NCBI RefSeq assembly: GCF_030704825.1 | Contig: NZ_JAUYNX010000033.1 | Span: forward strand, 30,380 to 94,379 | Source: Brevundimonas sp. | GTDB lineage: Bacteria > Pseudomonadota > Alphaproteobacteria > Caulobacterales > Caulobacteraceae | Direction of reading: 5' to 3' | DNA length: 64,000 nucleotides | Shown: one piece after another, positions 8,958 through 18,036 of the stretch | Layout: every line of letters starts with the position of its first letter | How positions within the stretch are numbered: position 1 is the stretch's first letter | Made by a program: the position numbers and the translations under genes | Notes under the pieces: generated by a model | Told to the model about the DNA's origin: nothing | The model's input: only the letters and a program-made list of their open reading frames with translations | The model's database searches: none

Positions 8958-9680
8958 ATGGACCGGTTCAAACGCTTCCTGCCCCTGATTCTGCTGGCCG
9001 GCGTCGTCGCCCTGATCTTCGCCATGGGCTGGAACCGCTATCTGTCGCTGGACACCATCCGCGTGCATGGCCAGGACTTCCGGGCCTTCACCGCCGACCA
9101 CTATATCGTCAGCCTGCTGATCCTGATGGCCCTGTTCGCCGTGCTGACGGCCAGCGTCGTGCCGGGCGTCTTCTTCGTCACCATCACAGCCGGCTATCTG
9201 TTCGGTCCCTGGGTCGGCGGCGTCTCGACCTCGATCGCCGCCACGACGGGCGCCCTGATCGTCTACGCCGTCGCCCGATCGGCCCTCGGCGAGGCCCTGC
9301 GCCGCAAGGCCGAACGCGACGCCGGCCTGATGCAGCGCGTCTGCGCGGCCATAGACCGCGACACCTTCTGGTATGTGCTGGCCTCGCGCCTGGCCGTGGT
9401 GGTGCCCTTCCACATGATCAACATCGCCGCCGGCGTCATGGCCGTGCGGCTGACTCCCTACACCGTCGCCACCGTCATCGGCCTGCTGCCCGCCCACATC
9501 ATCTACTGCTGGATCGGCGCGCGCCTGAACACCCTGCTGGCGACCGACCCCGACCCGGATTTCCAGGCCCTGTTCGGCCAGTTCTGGGCCCCGATGGCGG
9601 GCGTCTTCGTCCTCGCGGTGATCCTGCCGCTCGGCCTGAAGACCCTTCAGACCGCCCTGGCGCGCCGGAGAGCGATATGA
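8958..9680 (+). CDS. TVP38/TMEM64 family membrane protein (DedA-like)
   Basis: A 240-residue inner-membrane protein with about six hydrophobic segments. The SNARE-associated/VTT core is visible: SVVPGVFFVTITAGYLFGP and GGVSTSIAATTGA, then SRLAVVVPFHMINIAAG and LLPAHIIYCWIGA. This family includes lipid scramblase-like and undecaprenyl-phosphate or phospholipid transport proteins; the specific lipid is unknown here. It is divergent from rpmH, so the 118 bases between them carry both upstream regions. The histidine kinase gene follows after 40 bases and may be cotranscribed. Confidence 0.85.
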   Translation: MDRFKRFLPLILLAGVVALIFAMGWNRYLSLDTIRVHGQDFRAFTADHYIVSLLILMALFAVLTASVVPGVFFVTITAGYLFGPWVGGVSTSIAATTGALIVYAVARSALGEALRRKAERDAGLMQRVCAAIDRDTFWYVLASRLAVVVPFHMINIAAGVMAVRLTPYTVATVIGLLPAHIIYCWIGARLNTLLATDPDPDFQALFGQFWAPMAGVFVLAVILPLGLKTLQTALARRRAI

Positions 9681-9720
9681 ACGGCGCAGCTTTTGGCCCG
9701 AGCTTTGCGTTAAGCCGCGC

Positions 9721-11184
9721 ATGAAGCGCCTTCGTCCCTTGCTGAGCAGCGTCCGGAAGGGACTGCGCGTGCCGGCCGACTGGCGCGAACGGCTGCGCTT
9801 CCACGCGCCCGACGCCCTGGCCTGGCGGCTGTTGCTGCTGACCTTCGTCTTCACGGTGGTGGTCGAGATCCTGATCATCGCCCCCAGCGCCGCCAGCTTC
9901 CACGAACGCTGGCTTCTGGACCGTCTGCAGTCGGCCGAACTGGCCTCGGTCGGGGTGGAGGCCCTGCCCTATTCCGCGGTCGAGGACGACGTGGCCGAAC
10001 AGCTGCTGGCCATCGGAGGGGTGCAGGCCGTGGTGGTCGGCGACCAGGGCGTCCGCCGTCTGCTGCTCCAGGCCCCCAACCTGCCGCGCACGCCCGATCT
10101 GATCGACCTGCGGGCGCGCCGTCCCGTGGCCCGCATCCTCGACCCCTGGCGGACCCTGTCCGGGCACCCCGACCGCTCCATCCGCGTCCAGGCCCGCCCT
10201 CGCTACCGGTCGGGCGACTTCATCGAGATTCTCGCCCCGGCCCAACCGCTGAAAACCGAGCTGCGCGCCTTCCTGCTGAACAGCCTGCTGACGTCCTTGC
10301 TGGTCTCGCTGGTCGCCGGCGGCCTGCTGTATGGCGGCCTGGCCTTCCTGGTGCTGCAGCCCCTGCGTCGCGTGACCCGTTCGATCGAGCATTTCGCCGT
10401 CGATCCCGAGAGCGAGGGCGATCCTCCCAGCGACCGTCACGACGAGATCGGCCGGGTCGAGCGCGAACTGGCCCGGATGCAGGAGGAGGTCCGCGTCTCC
10501 CTGCGCTCCCGCGCCCGTCTGGTGGCCCTGGGCGAGGCCGTGGCCAAGATCAATCACGACCTGCGCAACATGCTGACCTCGGCCCAGATGGCCTCCGAGC
10601 GGCTGGCCGATTCCCCCGATCCGGAGGTGGCCAGGGTCCTGCCCCGGCTGGAACGGGCCCTGGGCCGCGCCGCGGCCCTGTCGCGCAATGTGCTGGAGTA
10701 CGGCAAGAGCGAGGAGCCCCCGCCCCAGCGGCTCCGCATTCCGCTGGCCGCCGCCGTCGCCGCCGCCGCGGAGGACGCGGGCCTCGCGAGCGACGGCGTG
10801 CGCCTGGTCCGGTCCATCCCGCCCCGCTTCTGCGTCCATGCCGATCCCGATCAGTTGCACCGCATCCTGGTCAATCTGATGCGCAACGCCCGTCAGGCCA
10901 TCGAGGGCGATCCCACCCGGCCGCCCGGCGGCAAGGGGGTCGTCCGCGTCTCCGCCGCGGCGGAGGACGGCGACGGCGTCATCATGATCGCCGACGACGG
11001 CCCCGGCATTCCGCCCCGCCTGTCCGGCAATCTGTTCGAACCCTTCGTCAGCGGCCGCGCGTCCGACGGCGCCGGCCTGGGTCTGGCCATCTCGCGCGAA
11101 CTGGCGGCCAACCACGGGGGAAGCCTGACCCTGGTCGAGACCGGGCCGAGGGGCACGACCTTCGCCCTGCGCCTGCCTCTCTGA
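9721..11184 (+). CDS. Membrane sensor histidine kinase (HAMP-HisKA-HATPase)
   Basis: A 487-residue sensor kinase. An N-terminal membrane helix (LLLLTFVFTVVVEILIIAPS) precedes a periplasmic sensor of about 150 residues. A second helix (SLLTSLLVSLVAGGLLYGGLA) leads into a HAMP domain (LQPLRRVTRSIEHF). The phosphoacceptor region is KINHDLRNMLTS, followed by N-box LMRNARQAI, G1 DDGPGIP and G2 GAGLGLAISRE. The H-box is the HDLRN type common in DctB/NtrB-like kinases. No response regulator lies beside it, so its partner is elsewhere. The sensor has no recognised fold and the signal is unknown. Confidence 0.88.
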   Translation: MKRLRPLLSSVRKGLRVPADWRERLRFHAPDALAWRLLLLTFVFTVVVEILIIAPSAASFHERWLLDRLQSAELASVGVEALPYSAVEDDVAEQLLAIGGVQAVVVGDQGVRRLLLQAPNLPRTPDLIDLRARRPVARILDPWRTLSGHPDRSIRVQARPRYRSGDFIEILAPAQPLKTELRAFLLNSLLTSLLVSLVAGGLLYGGLAFLVLQPLRRVTRSIEHFAVDPESEGDPPSDRHDEIGRVERELARMQEEVRVSLRSRARLVALGEAVAKINHDLRNMLTSAQMASERLADSPDPEVARVLPRLERALGRAAALSRNVLEYGKSEEPPPQRLRIPLAAAVAAAAEDAGLASDGVRLVRSIPPRFCVHADPDQLHRILVNLMRNARQAIEGDPTRPPGGKGVVRVSAAAEDGDGVIMIADDGPGIPPRLSGNLFEPFVSGRASDGAGLGLAISRELAANHGGSLTLVETGPRGTTFALRLPL

Positions 11185-11276
11185 TCGGGCGCCAAATCGC
11201 GCGACCGGCGTTATGTCTGGCGGAACGCGACGAACCCGCCCAGCGTCGCACACGCCCCTTGGTCCGGAGACCCGCA

Positions 11277-11750
11277 ATGACCCGTTTGATTTTCGCCGCC
11301 GCAACAGCCCTCCTGCTGGCCGCGGCGCCCGTGCTGGCCCAGACGACCCCGCCCCAGGCGCCCAAGGTCCAGACGCCGGCGGCGGATCCGGCGCCCGGTT
11401 CCCAGGAATGGCTGCGCCTGCGCGGGGAGAGCTACAGCGCCGCCCCGGACTCCGAGCAGGATCCCGCCGAGGTCGCCGCCACCATCAGGCTCAACGCCGA
11501 GATCGTCGCCCGCAACGATGCGGCCGAGCGCGCGGAGATCGAGGGAACCGCGGCCTGGGAGGCCGAGAACGCCCGCTGGCGCGCCGAGACCGCCCGTCTC
11601 GAGACCCAGCGCGCGCAGTGGGAGGCCGACGCCGCCGCCGCCGAGGCCGCGCGGCTTCGCTACGAACGCGAGCGGGCCGCCTGGGAGGCCGAGGTCGCAG
11701 CCTGCCAGCGCTCGGGCCGGCCCTGCCTGACCGCCGCGCCCAAATACTGA
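11277..11750 (+). CDS. Secreted Ala/Glu-rich coiled-coil protein (hypothetical)
   Basis: The product is not recognised. It has 157 residues from ATG 11277: an N-terminal signal peptide (LIFAAATALLLAAAPVLAQ), a Pro/Gln-rich linker, and then about 80 residues of charged heptad-like sequence rich in Ala, Glu, Arg and Trp (WEAENARWRAETARLE). That part should form a long coiled coil. Two cysteines near the C-terminus (VAACQRSGRPCLT) could form a disulfide. It follows the kinase gene by about 90 bases. The signal peptide suggests periplasmic location; the function is unknown. The upstream ATG at 11259 is less likely because it adds a charged stretch before the signal peptide. Confidence 0.65.
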   Translation: MTRLIFAAATALLLAAAPVLAQTTPPQAPKVQTPAADPAPGSQEWLRLRGESYSAAPDSEQDPAEVAATIRLNAEIVARNDAAERAEIEGTAAWEAENARWRAETARLETQRAQWEADAAAAEAARLRYERERAAWEAEVAACQRSGRPCLTAAPKY

Positions 11751-11858
11751 AAGCATCGCGGACCGGCTCGCCGTCGCCTGCCGGACGCCCGCCGAAGCGT
11801 TGCGTCCCCGCGTCGGCCATGAGACCGTCGGGCAGGACGGGCGCGCGCCGGGGAAACC

Positions 11859-12668
11859 ATGACCGAGATCGCCGCGCTTCCGACCGAGCCTCCCGACCCC
11901 CGCGCGGATCGGCCCCTGTCCGACGGCCGTACCGACACCTGGCGGCATCCGACGTGGGTGCGGGTGGCCCACTGGCTCAACGTCGTGGCCGTGGTGGCGT
12001 TGATCATGAGCGGATTGAACATCCTTCTGGCCCATCCGCACCTGTACTGGGGCGTCCGCTCGACCTTCGCGTCGCCATGGATCGACATTCCGCCCTTGCC
12101 GGACTGGCTGCTGATTCCGCAGGGCCGCAACCTGGCCGAGGCGCGCAACTGGCATTTCCTGTTCGCCTGGGTCTTCGTCCTGAACGGCCTCGCCTACCTG
12201 CTGCTGGGCCTGTTCACCCGCCGCTTCGGCCGCCGGCTGTGGCCGACCCGGACCGACCTGAAGGGCTTCGGCGCCTCGGTGGCCGAGCACGCCCGTTTCC
12301 GCTTTCCGACCGACGATCACGCCCGCGCCTACAACGTCATCCAGAAGCTGACCTATCTGGCCATGATCCTGATCGTCCTGCCGATGATGCTGGTCACCGG
12401 CCTGTCGATGTCGCCGGGCTTCAACGCCGTCGGCGGCGTGCTGCTCGAACTCATGGGCGGGCGGCAGTCGGCGCGGACGCTTCATTTCATCTCGGCGGGG
12501 CTGATCGTCGGCTTCATCGTCATCCATGTCGGCCTGGTGATCTGGACGGGCCCGTTCAACAACATGCGCTCGATGATCACCGGCTGGTTCGTGATCGAGC
12601 CGCCGGGCTCCAGCGCCGGGCCGAAATTCCGGCGCAGGCCTCCGACCGATCCGGGAGACGCGCCATGA
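11859..12668 (+). CDS. Cytochrome b/b6-type membrane subunit
   Basis: A 269-residue integral membrane cytochrome b of the Ni/Fe-hydrogenase/thiosulfate-reductase/formate-dehydrogenase gamma class. Four main hydrophobic segments carry candidate haem-ligand histidines in VRVAHWLNVV, RNWHFLFAW, TLHFISAG and IHVGLVIWTG. It would pass electrons between the quinone pool and a partner redox protein. Its stop overlaps the start of the next gene (ATGA), which encodes a molybdopterin oxidoreductase. The two probably form a membrane-anchored periplasmic oxidoreductase, similar in plan to MsrPQ-like systems but with a different cytochrome type. Confidence 0.85.
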   Translation: MTEIAALPTEPPDPRADRPLSDGRTDTWRHPTWVRVAHWLNVVAVVALIMSGLNILLAHPHLYWGVRSTFASPWIDIPPLPDWLLIPQGRNLAEARNWHFLFAWVFVLNGLAYLLLGLFTRRFGRRLWPTRTDLKGFGASVAEHARFRFPTDDHARAYNVIQKLTYLAMILIVLPMMLVTGLSMSPGFNAVGGVLLELMGGRQSARTLHFISAGLIVGFIVIHVGLVIWTGPFNNMRSMITGWFVIEPPGSSAGPKFRRRPPTDPGDAP

Positions 12669-13423
12669 ATCGCCGCCGCTGGCTGACCGGCGCCCTGGCC
12701 ACCGCCGGCGCCGCCCTGCTGTCCGCCTGCGGTCAGGCCGGGACCCGGCTGGCCGAACAGGCCCGGCGCATGGGCGAGGGCCTGACCCGCCGGACCCAGC
12801 GGCTGCTGATTCCCCGCGACGCCCTCGCCCCGACCTACAGCCGCGCCGAGATATCGCCGGACTTCCGGCCCAACGGCTCGGTCGATCCGGCGGCGTCGGA
12901 CTATCGCGCGCTCAAGGCCAACGGGTTCGCCGATTATCGCCTGATCATGGATGGGCTGGTGGAACGGCCGTTGTCGCTGAGCCTCGCCGACCTTCGCGCC
13001 CGTCCTGCCCGGACCCAGATCACCAAGCACGACTGCGTCGAGGGCTGGACCTCGATCGGCGAATGGACCGGGGTGCGGCTGGAGACCCTGCTCGACGAGG
13101 CCGGACTGAAGCCCGAGGCCCGATACATCGTCTTCCATTGCTTCGACGCCCTGGATCAGCGCGAGGACGGCGAACGCTATTATGAGAGCATAGACCTGGT
13201 CGACGCGCGACACCCGCAGACCATTCTCGCCTGGGCGATGAACGGCGACGTCCTGCCGGTCCCGCACGGGGCGCCGCTGCGGCTGCGGGTCGAGCGGCAG
13301 CTGGGTTACAAGCACGCCAAATACATCAGGCGCATCGAGGCGGTCGAAAGCTTCGCCCATATCGGCGGCGGCAAGGGCGGCTATTGGGAAGATCGGGGGT
13401 ACGAGTGGTTCGCGGGAATCTGA
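12665..13423 (+). CDS. Molybdopterin-dependent oxidoreductase (sulfite oxidase fold), exported
   Basis: A 252-residue protein with a Tat-like, possibly lipoprotein, signal (MNRRRWLTGALATAGAALLS then AC). The oxidoreductase molybdopterin-binding domain is clear: DYRLIMDGLVERPLSLSL, the Cys ligand segment KHDCVEGWTSIGEWTGVRL, and HGAPLRLRVERQLGYKHAKY near the end. The single Mo-ligand Cys is present in HDCVEGW. It overlaps the cytochrome b gene by four bases and is overlapped by the esterase gene, so the three are one transcript. The substrate is unknown; relatives include MsrP (methionine sulfoxide reductase) and sulfite-oxidase-like enzymes. Confidence 0.87.
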   Translation: MNRRRWLTGALATAGAALLSACGQAGTRLAEQARRMGEGLTRRTQRLLIPRDALAPTYSRAEISPDFRPNGSVDPAASDYRALKANGFADYRLIMDGLVERPLSLSLADLRARPARTQITKHDCVEGWTSIGEWTGVRLETLLDEAGLKPEARYIVFHCFDALDQREDGERYYESIDLVDARHPQTILAWAMNGDVLPVPHGAPLRLRVERQLGYKHAKYIRRIEAVESFAHIGGGKGGYWEDRGYEWFAGI

Positions 13424-14985
13424 CGCGGCGGGGCCTGGGACTGGCGGCGGGGGCGGTCGTGTTGGCGCCGCGGACGGCGCGAGCGGGAAACCCTGGCCTG
13501 ACCGTCGCACAGACCGAGTTCGGACCGGTGCGGCTCTCGCCGGACGGCCCGGTGCTGTCCGCCAAGGGCGTTCCCTATGGCGCGGATACGGCAGGCCGGC
13601 GTTTCCTGCCTCCCGCCGCGCCGGAGCGGTGGACAGACATTCTCGACACGACCGACTACGGCCCCGCCTCGCCCCAGCGCGGCGGCGAGCCGAACCAGTC
13701 CGAGGACTGCCTGCGCCTGAACGTGTGGACGCCAGAGGTGCATGCGGGGTCGCGGCCCGTGATCGTCTATATTCACGGCGGCGCCTATTCGACCGGGTCC
13801 GGCTCCAGCCCGTTGACCAACGGCGCCCGCCTCGCCGCGAGGGGCGATGTGGTCGTGGTCACCCTGAATCATCGGCTGGGACCGCTGGGATATGCGTCGC
13901 TGGCCCGCCTGTCCGGCTTCGCACGCGCATTCAGGCAGAGCGGTAATCTCGGGCAGCTGGACCTGGTGCGGGCGCTCGGGTGGGTAAGGAACAATATCAC
14001 CGCCTTCGGCGGCGATCCCGGTTGCGTGACCCTGGTCGGTCAGTCCGGCGGCGGGGCCAAGATCGCCACCCTGATGGCCATGCCCGCGGCCGTCGGCCTG
14101 TTCCACCGCGCCGTGACCATGAGCGGGCAACAGGTCACGGCCTCGGGACCCTTGAACGCCACCCGCCGGGCCGAGGTCTGGCTGGAGGCGCTGGGACTGA
14201 CGCCGGACCGGATCGGGGAGGTGCGGACGATGCCGGTCCAGCGGCTGATCGAGGCGGCCGGGGCGACCGATCCGATCCTCGGCGGTTCGCTGTATTTCGG
14301 GCCCGTGATGGACGGGACCAATCTGCCGCGGCACCCGTTCTGGCCCGACGCCCCGCCGCAGTCGGCCAGCATTCCGATGATGATCGGCAACACGCGCGAG
14401 GAGACCCTGGCCTTCCTCGGCAATGATCCCGCCAACGCCGGCCTGACCTGGGAGACCCTGCCGGGGCGGCTGACGCCCTCGCAGATGCGGATCGACGTCG
14501 CGCCGGAAGAGGTCGTGGCCTGGTACCGGCGCGAGCATCCGGAGATGAGCCCCGACCAGGTGCTGATCCGGGCCACCACCGCCGCCCGCAGCTGGCGCGC
14601 CGCCGTGATCGAGGCCGAGATGCGCGCGGCGCAGGGCTCTCCCGCCTGGGTCTACCAGCTCGACTGGGCCTCGCGCCTGCCCAACGGGCGCACCGGGGCG
14701 TACCACACCTCGGACATTCCCCTGATGCTGGACAATGTCGGGGCGGAGGGCTCGGGCGCGGCCGGGCCGGACGCCCAGGCCATGGCCGACCGGATGAGCG
14801 ACGCCTTGCTGGCCTTCGCCCGGTCCGGCGATCCGAACCATCCGGGCCTGCCCCGCTGGACGCCTTACGGGCTGGAGCGGCGCGAGACGATGGTGTTCGA
14901 CCTGCCGTCCCGGATGGAGGACGACCCGCGCGGGGACGAGCGGCGCTTCTTCGGGCGCATCCCTTACATCCAGCCGGGGACCTAG
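13405..14985 (+). CDS. Carboxylesterase family protein (type B), Tat-exported
   Basis: A 526-residue type-B carboxylesterase. A Tat-like signal (GNLTRRGLGLAAGAVVLA) precedes the catalytic domain. The family signature is EDCLRLNVWTP, the oxyanion hole is YIHGGAYSTG, and the nucleophile elbow is LVGQSGGGAKI. The acid is probably in NTREETLAF and the His in GAYHTSDIPLML. I chose GTG at 13405 because GGGGG lies six bases upstream and the signal peptide begins there; it overlaps the preceding gene by 19 bases. These enzymes hydrolyse esters; the substrate is not evident. Confidence 0.85.
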   Translation: MVRGNLTRRGLGLAAGAVVLAPRTARAGNPGLTVAQTEFGPVRLSPDGPVLSAKGVPYGADTAGRRFLPPAAPERWTDILDTTDYGPASPQRGGEPNQSEDCLRLNVWTPEVHAGSRPVIVYIHGGAYSTGSGSSPLTNGARLAARGDVVVVTLNHRLGPLGYASLARLSGFARAFRQSGNLGQLDLVRALGWVRNNITAFGGDPGCVTLVGQSGGGAKIATLMAMPAAVGLFHRAVTMSGQQVTASGPLNATRRAEVWLEALGLTPDRIGEVRTMPVQRLIEAAGATDPILGGSLYFGPVMDGTNLPRHPFWPDAPPQSASIPMMIGNTREETLAFLGNDPANAGLTWETLPGRLTPSQMRIDVAPEEVVAWYRREHPEMSPDQVLIRATTAARSWRAAVIEAEMRAAQGSPAWVYQLDWASRLPNGRTGAYHTSDIPLMLDNVGAEGSGAAGPDAQAMADRMSDALLAFARSGDPNHPGLPRWTPYGLERRETMVFDLPSRMEDDPRGDERRFFGRIPYIQPGT

Positions 14986-15025
14986 GCCCCGCCGCCGCCT
15001 TGGGCCTCGCCCGGCCCGGGCGTCG

Positions 15026-16084
15026 CTACCCGTCGACCGGTTCCAGCCGGACCTCCGCCCGCCGTCGGGCGCTCTCCGTCCCGGCCTCCAGCACTTCCAT
15101 GACCGCCAGGGCCTGGTCCGGCGGAACGGGATTGGGGCCGCCGGCCGTCAGGGCCTTGGCGACGCGGTCGTAGAAGGCGCGGTAGTCGCCGGGCGGGCCG
15201 GGGACGGACTCGCGGCGCCCGGTCGCGCCGTCGACGCGGACGGCGGGCGAGGGATCGACGCCCCAGCCCGGCCCGCCGACCGGGAGGCCGGCCTTCAGCT
15301 GCTCCTCCTGCACGTCCAGGCCGGACTTGAGCCAGCTGGCGGTCGCGCCATGGACGCGGAAGCGGATATCCGGCGCCGGGGTGGTCATGTCGGCGTGCAG
15401 GATCACCCGTTTGTCGGCATAGCGCAGCACCGCATGGGCCCAGTCGACAGCCTGGCCGTCCGGACGCATCACGGCGAGGTCGCAGGCGATGGCCAGCGGC
15501 CGGCCGAACAGGACCAGGGCCTGGTCGATCAGATGCGGGCCGAGGTCGTTCCAGACGCCTGAGCCGGGCCCGTCGCGCTCCCGCCAACGGTCGCGGACCT
15601 CGGGCCGGAAGCGGTCGAAACGGCTTTCGAAGGTGTGGATGGCGCCCAGTCGCCCGGTCGCCAGTTCGGCCTCGAGGGCGAGGAAGTCGGCGTCCCGGCG
15701 GCGGTTGTGGAAGACCGAGAGCAACAGGCCGCGGGCCGCCGCCAGCGCCGCGACCTCCCGGGCTTCGGCGAGATCGAGGGCGAAGGGCTTGTCGATGACG
15801 ACCGCCCTGCCCGCCTCGAGCGCCGCCTTGGCCTGCGGGGCGTGCAGGGCGTTGGGGGTGGCGATCACCACCAGGCCGACGGCCGGGTCGGAAAGGGCCG
15901 ACTCGAGGGTCGGGACCGCCCTCGCCCCGGGCCAGGCCGCCGCGAGGGCCTCGTCCTGGCGGGTGACGACCGTATGCAGCCGCAGCCCGGCGCAGGCCGA
16001 GATCAGCGGCGCATGGAAGGTCCGGCCGGCGTAGCCGAAGCCGACGAGGGCGACGTTGACGGGTATGGGGACGGGCGGCGTCAG
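15026..16084 (-). CDS. Gfo/Idh/MocA family oxidoreductase, apparent CTG start
   Basis: A 352-residue NAD(P)-dependent oxidoreductase. The Rossmann glycine motif (VALVGFGYAGRTFHAP) is present in frame only if translation begins upstream of the first GTG (15871). No ATG, GTG or TTG lies between a stop in this frame and that motif. CTG at 16084 gives an N-terminus MTPPVPIPVNVALVG and has GGAGG six bases upstream, inside the nrdB 3' end. The EKP-like motif is VIDKPFALD, and the catalytic region is GVWNDLGPHLIDQAL. It starts one base after the nrdB stop, so it is cotranscribed with nrdB. Relatives dehydrogenate sugars or inositols. Confidence 0.8.
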   Translation of the reverse strand: MTPPVPIPVNVALVGFGYAGRTFHAPLISACAGLRLHTVVTRQDEALAAAWPGARAVPTLESALSDPAVGLVVIATPNALHAPQAKAALEAGRAVVIDKPFALDLAEAREVAALAAARGLLLSVFHNRRRDADFLALEAELATGRLGAIHTFESRFDRFRPEVRDRWRERDGPGSGVWNDLGPHLIDQALVLFGRPLAIACDLAVMRPDGQAVDWAHAVLRYADKRVILHADMTTPAPDIRFRVHGATASWLKSGLDVQEEQLKAGLPVGGPGWGVDPSPAVRVDGATGRRESVPGPPGDYRAFYDRVAKALTAGGPNPVPPDQALAVMEVLEAGTESARRRAEVRLEPVDG

Positions 16085-16085
16085 A

Positions 16086-17129
16086 TTACGCCTCCGCCCC
16101 CTCCGCCCGCTTCTTCATCATGGCGTCGAAACTGCCCCAGACGCCCTCGGGGCCGTGCCAGGCGCCCGTGGTGGCGGCCTTGGAATATTCGGTGGCGCGG
16201 GCCTCGAAGAAGTTGGCGTGCTCGACGCCCGAGAGCATCGACTGCAGCCACGGCAGGGGGTTTTCCTTGACCCCGAACACCTCCGGCAGGTGCAGCTGGC
16301 GCAGGCGCCAGTCGGCGATGAAGCGAATGTAGGCCTTGATGTCGGCGGGGGTCATGCCGTTGACCGGCCCCATCTCGAAGGCCAGGTCGATGAAGCGGTC
16401 CTCCATCTCGACCACCGTGCGGCAGCATTCGACGATGTCGTCCGCCACGGCCTGGGTGACGGCGCCCGTCTCCTTGTTGAAGGCATGGTACAGCTTGATG
16501 ATGCCCTCGCAGTGCAGGCTCTCGTCGCGGACCGACCAGCTGACGATCTGGCCCATGCCCTTCATCTTGTTCTGGCGGGGGAAGTTCATCAGCATCGCGA
16601 AGCTGGCGAACAGCTGCAGCCCTTCCGAGAAGCCGCCGAACATGGCCAGGGTGCGGGCGATGTCGCCGTTGGTCTCGACCCCGAACCGGCCCATGAAGTC
16701 ATGCTTGTCCCTCATGGCCTCGTATTCCATGAAGGCCCCGAACTCGCTCTCGGGCATGCCGATGGTCTCGAGCAGCAGGGCGTAGGCCGCGATGTGGATG
16801 GTTTCCATGTTGGCGAAGCTCGCCAGCATCATCTTGACCTCGGTCGGTTTGAACACCCGGCCGTAGCGCTCCATGTAGTTGTCCTGGACCTCGATGTCGG
16901 CCTGGGTGAAGAAGCGGAAGATCTGGGTCAGAAGGTTGCGTTCCGACGGCGTCAGATTGGCCGCCCAGTCCTTGCAGTCCTCGCCCAGCGGCACCTCCTC
17001 GGGCATCCAGTGGACCTGCTGCTGCTTCTTCCACATGTCGAACGCCCACGGATAGCGGAACGGCTTGTAGGCCGCCGACGGGGTGAGCAGGCCGGGCGTG
17101 GTGGGCTTGATCGAGACGTGCGCGTTCAT
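16086..17129 (-). CDS. nrdB: Ribonucleotide reductase, beta subunit (class I)
   Basis: A 347-residue ferritin-like R2 subunit that generates the tyrosyl radical for NrdA. The metal ligands and radical Tyr are visible: Asp77 region TQADIEVQD, Glu108 and His111 in METIHIAAY with Tyr115 four residues after the His, and the second-half RDESLHCEG. The length is normal for the family. nrdA lies about 7 kb away on the opposite strand. The Gfo/Idh gene follows by one base. An ATATGTGG-containing NrdR-box-like site lies upstream and recurs before nrdA, and GAATC (GANTC) at 17150-17154 is a possible CcrM site. Confidence 0.95.
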   Translation of the reverse strand: MNAHVSIKPTTPGLLTPSAAYKPFRYPWAFDMWKKQQQVHWMPEEVPLGEDCKDWAANLTPSERNLLTQIFRFFTQADIEVQDNYMERYGRVFKPTEVKMMLASFANMETIHIAAYALLLETIGMPESEFGAFMEYEAMRDKHDFMGRFGVETNGDIARTLAMFGGFSEGLQLFASFAMLMNFPRQNKMKGMGQIVSWSVRDESLHCEGIIKLYHAFNKETGAVTQAVADDIVECCRTVVEMEDRFIDLAFEMGPVNGMTPADIKAYIRFIADWRLRQLHLPEVFGVKENPLPWLQSMLSGVEHANFFEARATEYSKAATTGAWHGPEGVWGSFDAMMKKRAEGAEA

Positions 17130-17205
17130 CGGTACTGGGCTCTGTCGGCGAATCCGAGGGTGAGTTCACCATGCGGTCGGATGGCCCCGGCGCCAAGCCG
17201 GAATG

Positions 17206-17250
17206 CGGCTATATTGCGATCACTTTTTCCGCGACCGCTATATGTGGTGT
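17206..17250 (-). promoter_or_regulatory. Candidate NrdR box pair upstream of nrdB
   Basis: The 16-mer at 17235-17250 (CCGCTATATGTGGTGT) matches the NrdR consensus acaCwAtATaTwGtgt at 11 of 16 positions. A weaker partner with core CTATAT lies at 17206-17221. Centre-to-centre spacing is 29 bases, slightly short of the usual 31-32, so the second box is less certain. NrdR represses class I nrd genes when dATP is high. Confidence 0.5.
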
Positions 17251-17376
17251 TCCGCGGACAGGGAACTGGGGATGCGGCTGGGGACAAGCCCAAGGCCGCC
17301 CTATGGCGGCGTCGGGAACTCTCAGGCGAGACGGGCGCCGCCCGGGATTAGGCTGGTTCATGGAAGGAGAGTCCCG

Positions 17377-18027
17377 ATGACCTACACAGTCTACGGCGCC
17401 GCCGGTTCCGGCTCGGTCCCGGTCGAGGCGGCCCTGACCCTGATCGGCGCGCCCTACAGGGTGATCGAGGCCGTCACCTGGGAGGGCGAGGCCGAGCGCG
17501 ACAAGGTCGCTCCGGTCAATCCGATGCGGCAGATCCCGGCCCTGATCACACCCGCAGGCGAGACCATCACCGAGAGCGCCGCCATCCTGATCTGGCTGGC
17601 CGAACAGCACCCCGAAGCGGCGCTGGCGCCGGAACCGTGCGATCCACGGCGGGCGCAGTTCCTGCGCTGGATGACCTTCGTGCCGGCGGCCGTCTATTCG
17701 ATGTTCTGGGTGCGGGACGAGCCATCGAGGCTGGCCGGCGACGATCCGGCCGCCCGGAAGACGATCCGGGTCCGCACCGCCGAACGCATCGCCGACTGCT
17801 GGGCGAAGATGGAAAGCCAGATCGAGCCGGGCCGCTTCCTTCTGGGCGACGAGCTGACCGTGCTGGATCTCTATGTCGCCGTCGCCAGCCGCTGGACGCC
17901 GCACCGCGAACGCTTCCACCAGGTCGCGCCGCGGATGGGCGAGGTCATGCGGCGCGTCGACGTCCTGCCCGAGCTGACGGCCTTCTGGGCCGAACGGTTC
18001 CCGCTCGAGGGCCGGTACGGAAGCTGA
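17377..18027 (+). CDS. Glutathione S-transferase family protein
   Basis: A 216-residue GST. The N-terminal thioredoxin-like domain has a VYGAAGSGSVPVEAAL start with Ser residues at the activation position, then NPMRQIPALITP (cis-Pro) and ETITESAAILIWLAE (Glu-Ser for glutathione). The all-helical C-terminal domain contains LGDELTVLDLYVAV. ATG 17377 has AAGGAGA six bases upstream, so the longer upstream frame is rejected. GSTs conjugate glutathione to electrophiles or act as peroxidases; the substrate is unknown. It is divergent from nrdB and convergent with the hybrid kinase. Confidence 0.9.
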   Translation: MTYTVYGAAGSGSVPVEAALTLIGAPYRVIEAVTWEGEAERDKVAPVNPMRQIPALITPAGETITESAAILIWLAEQHPEAALAPEPCDPRRAQFLRWMTFVPAAVYSMFWVRDEPSRLAGDDPAARKTIRVRTAERIADCWAKMESQIEPGRFLLGDELTVLDLYVAVASRWTPHRERFHQVAPRMGEVMRRVDVLPELTAFWAERFPLEGRYGS

Positions 18028-18036
18028 CGCAGGCCG

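Noticed and set aside
8690..8960. Chromosome origin near rpmH
   Set aside because: rpmH often neighbours oriC or dnaA, but no DnaA-box cluster or dnaA gene is visible here.
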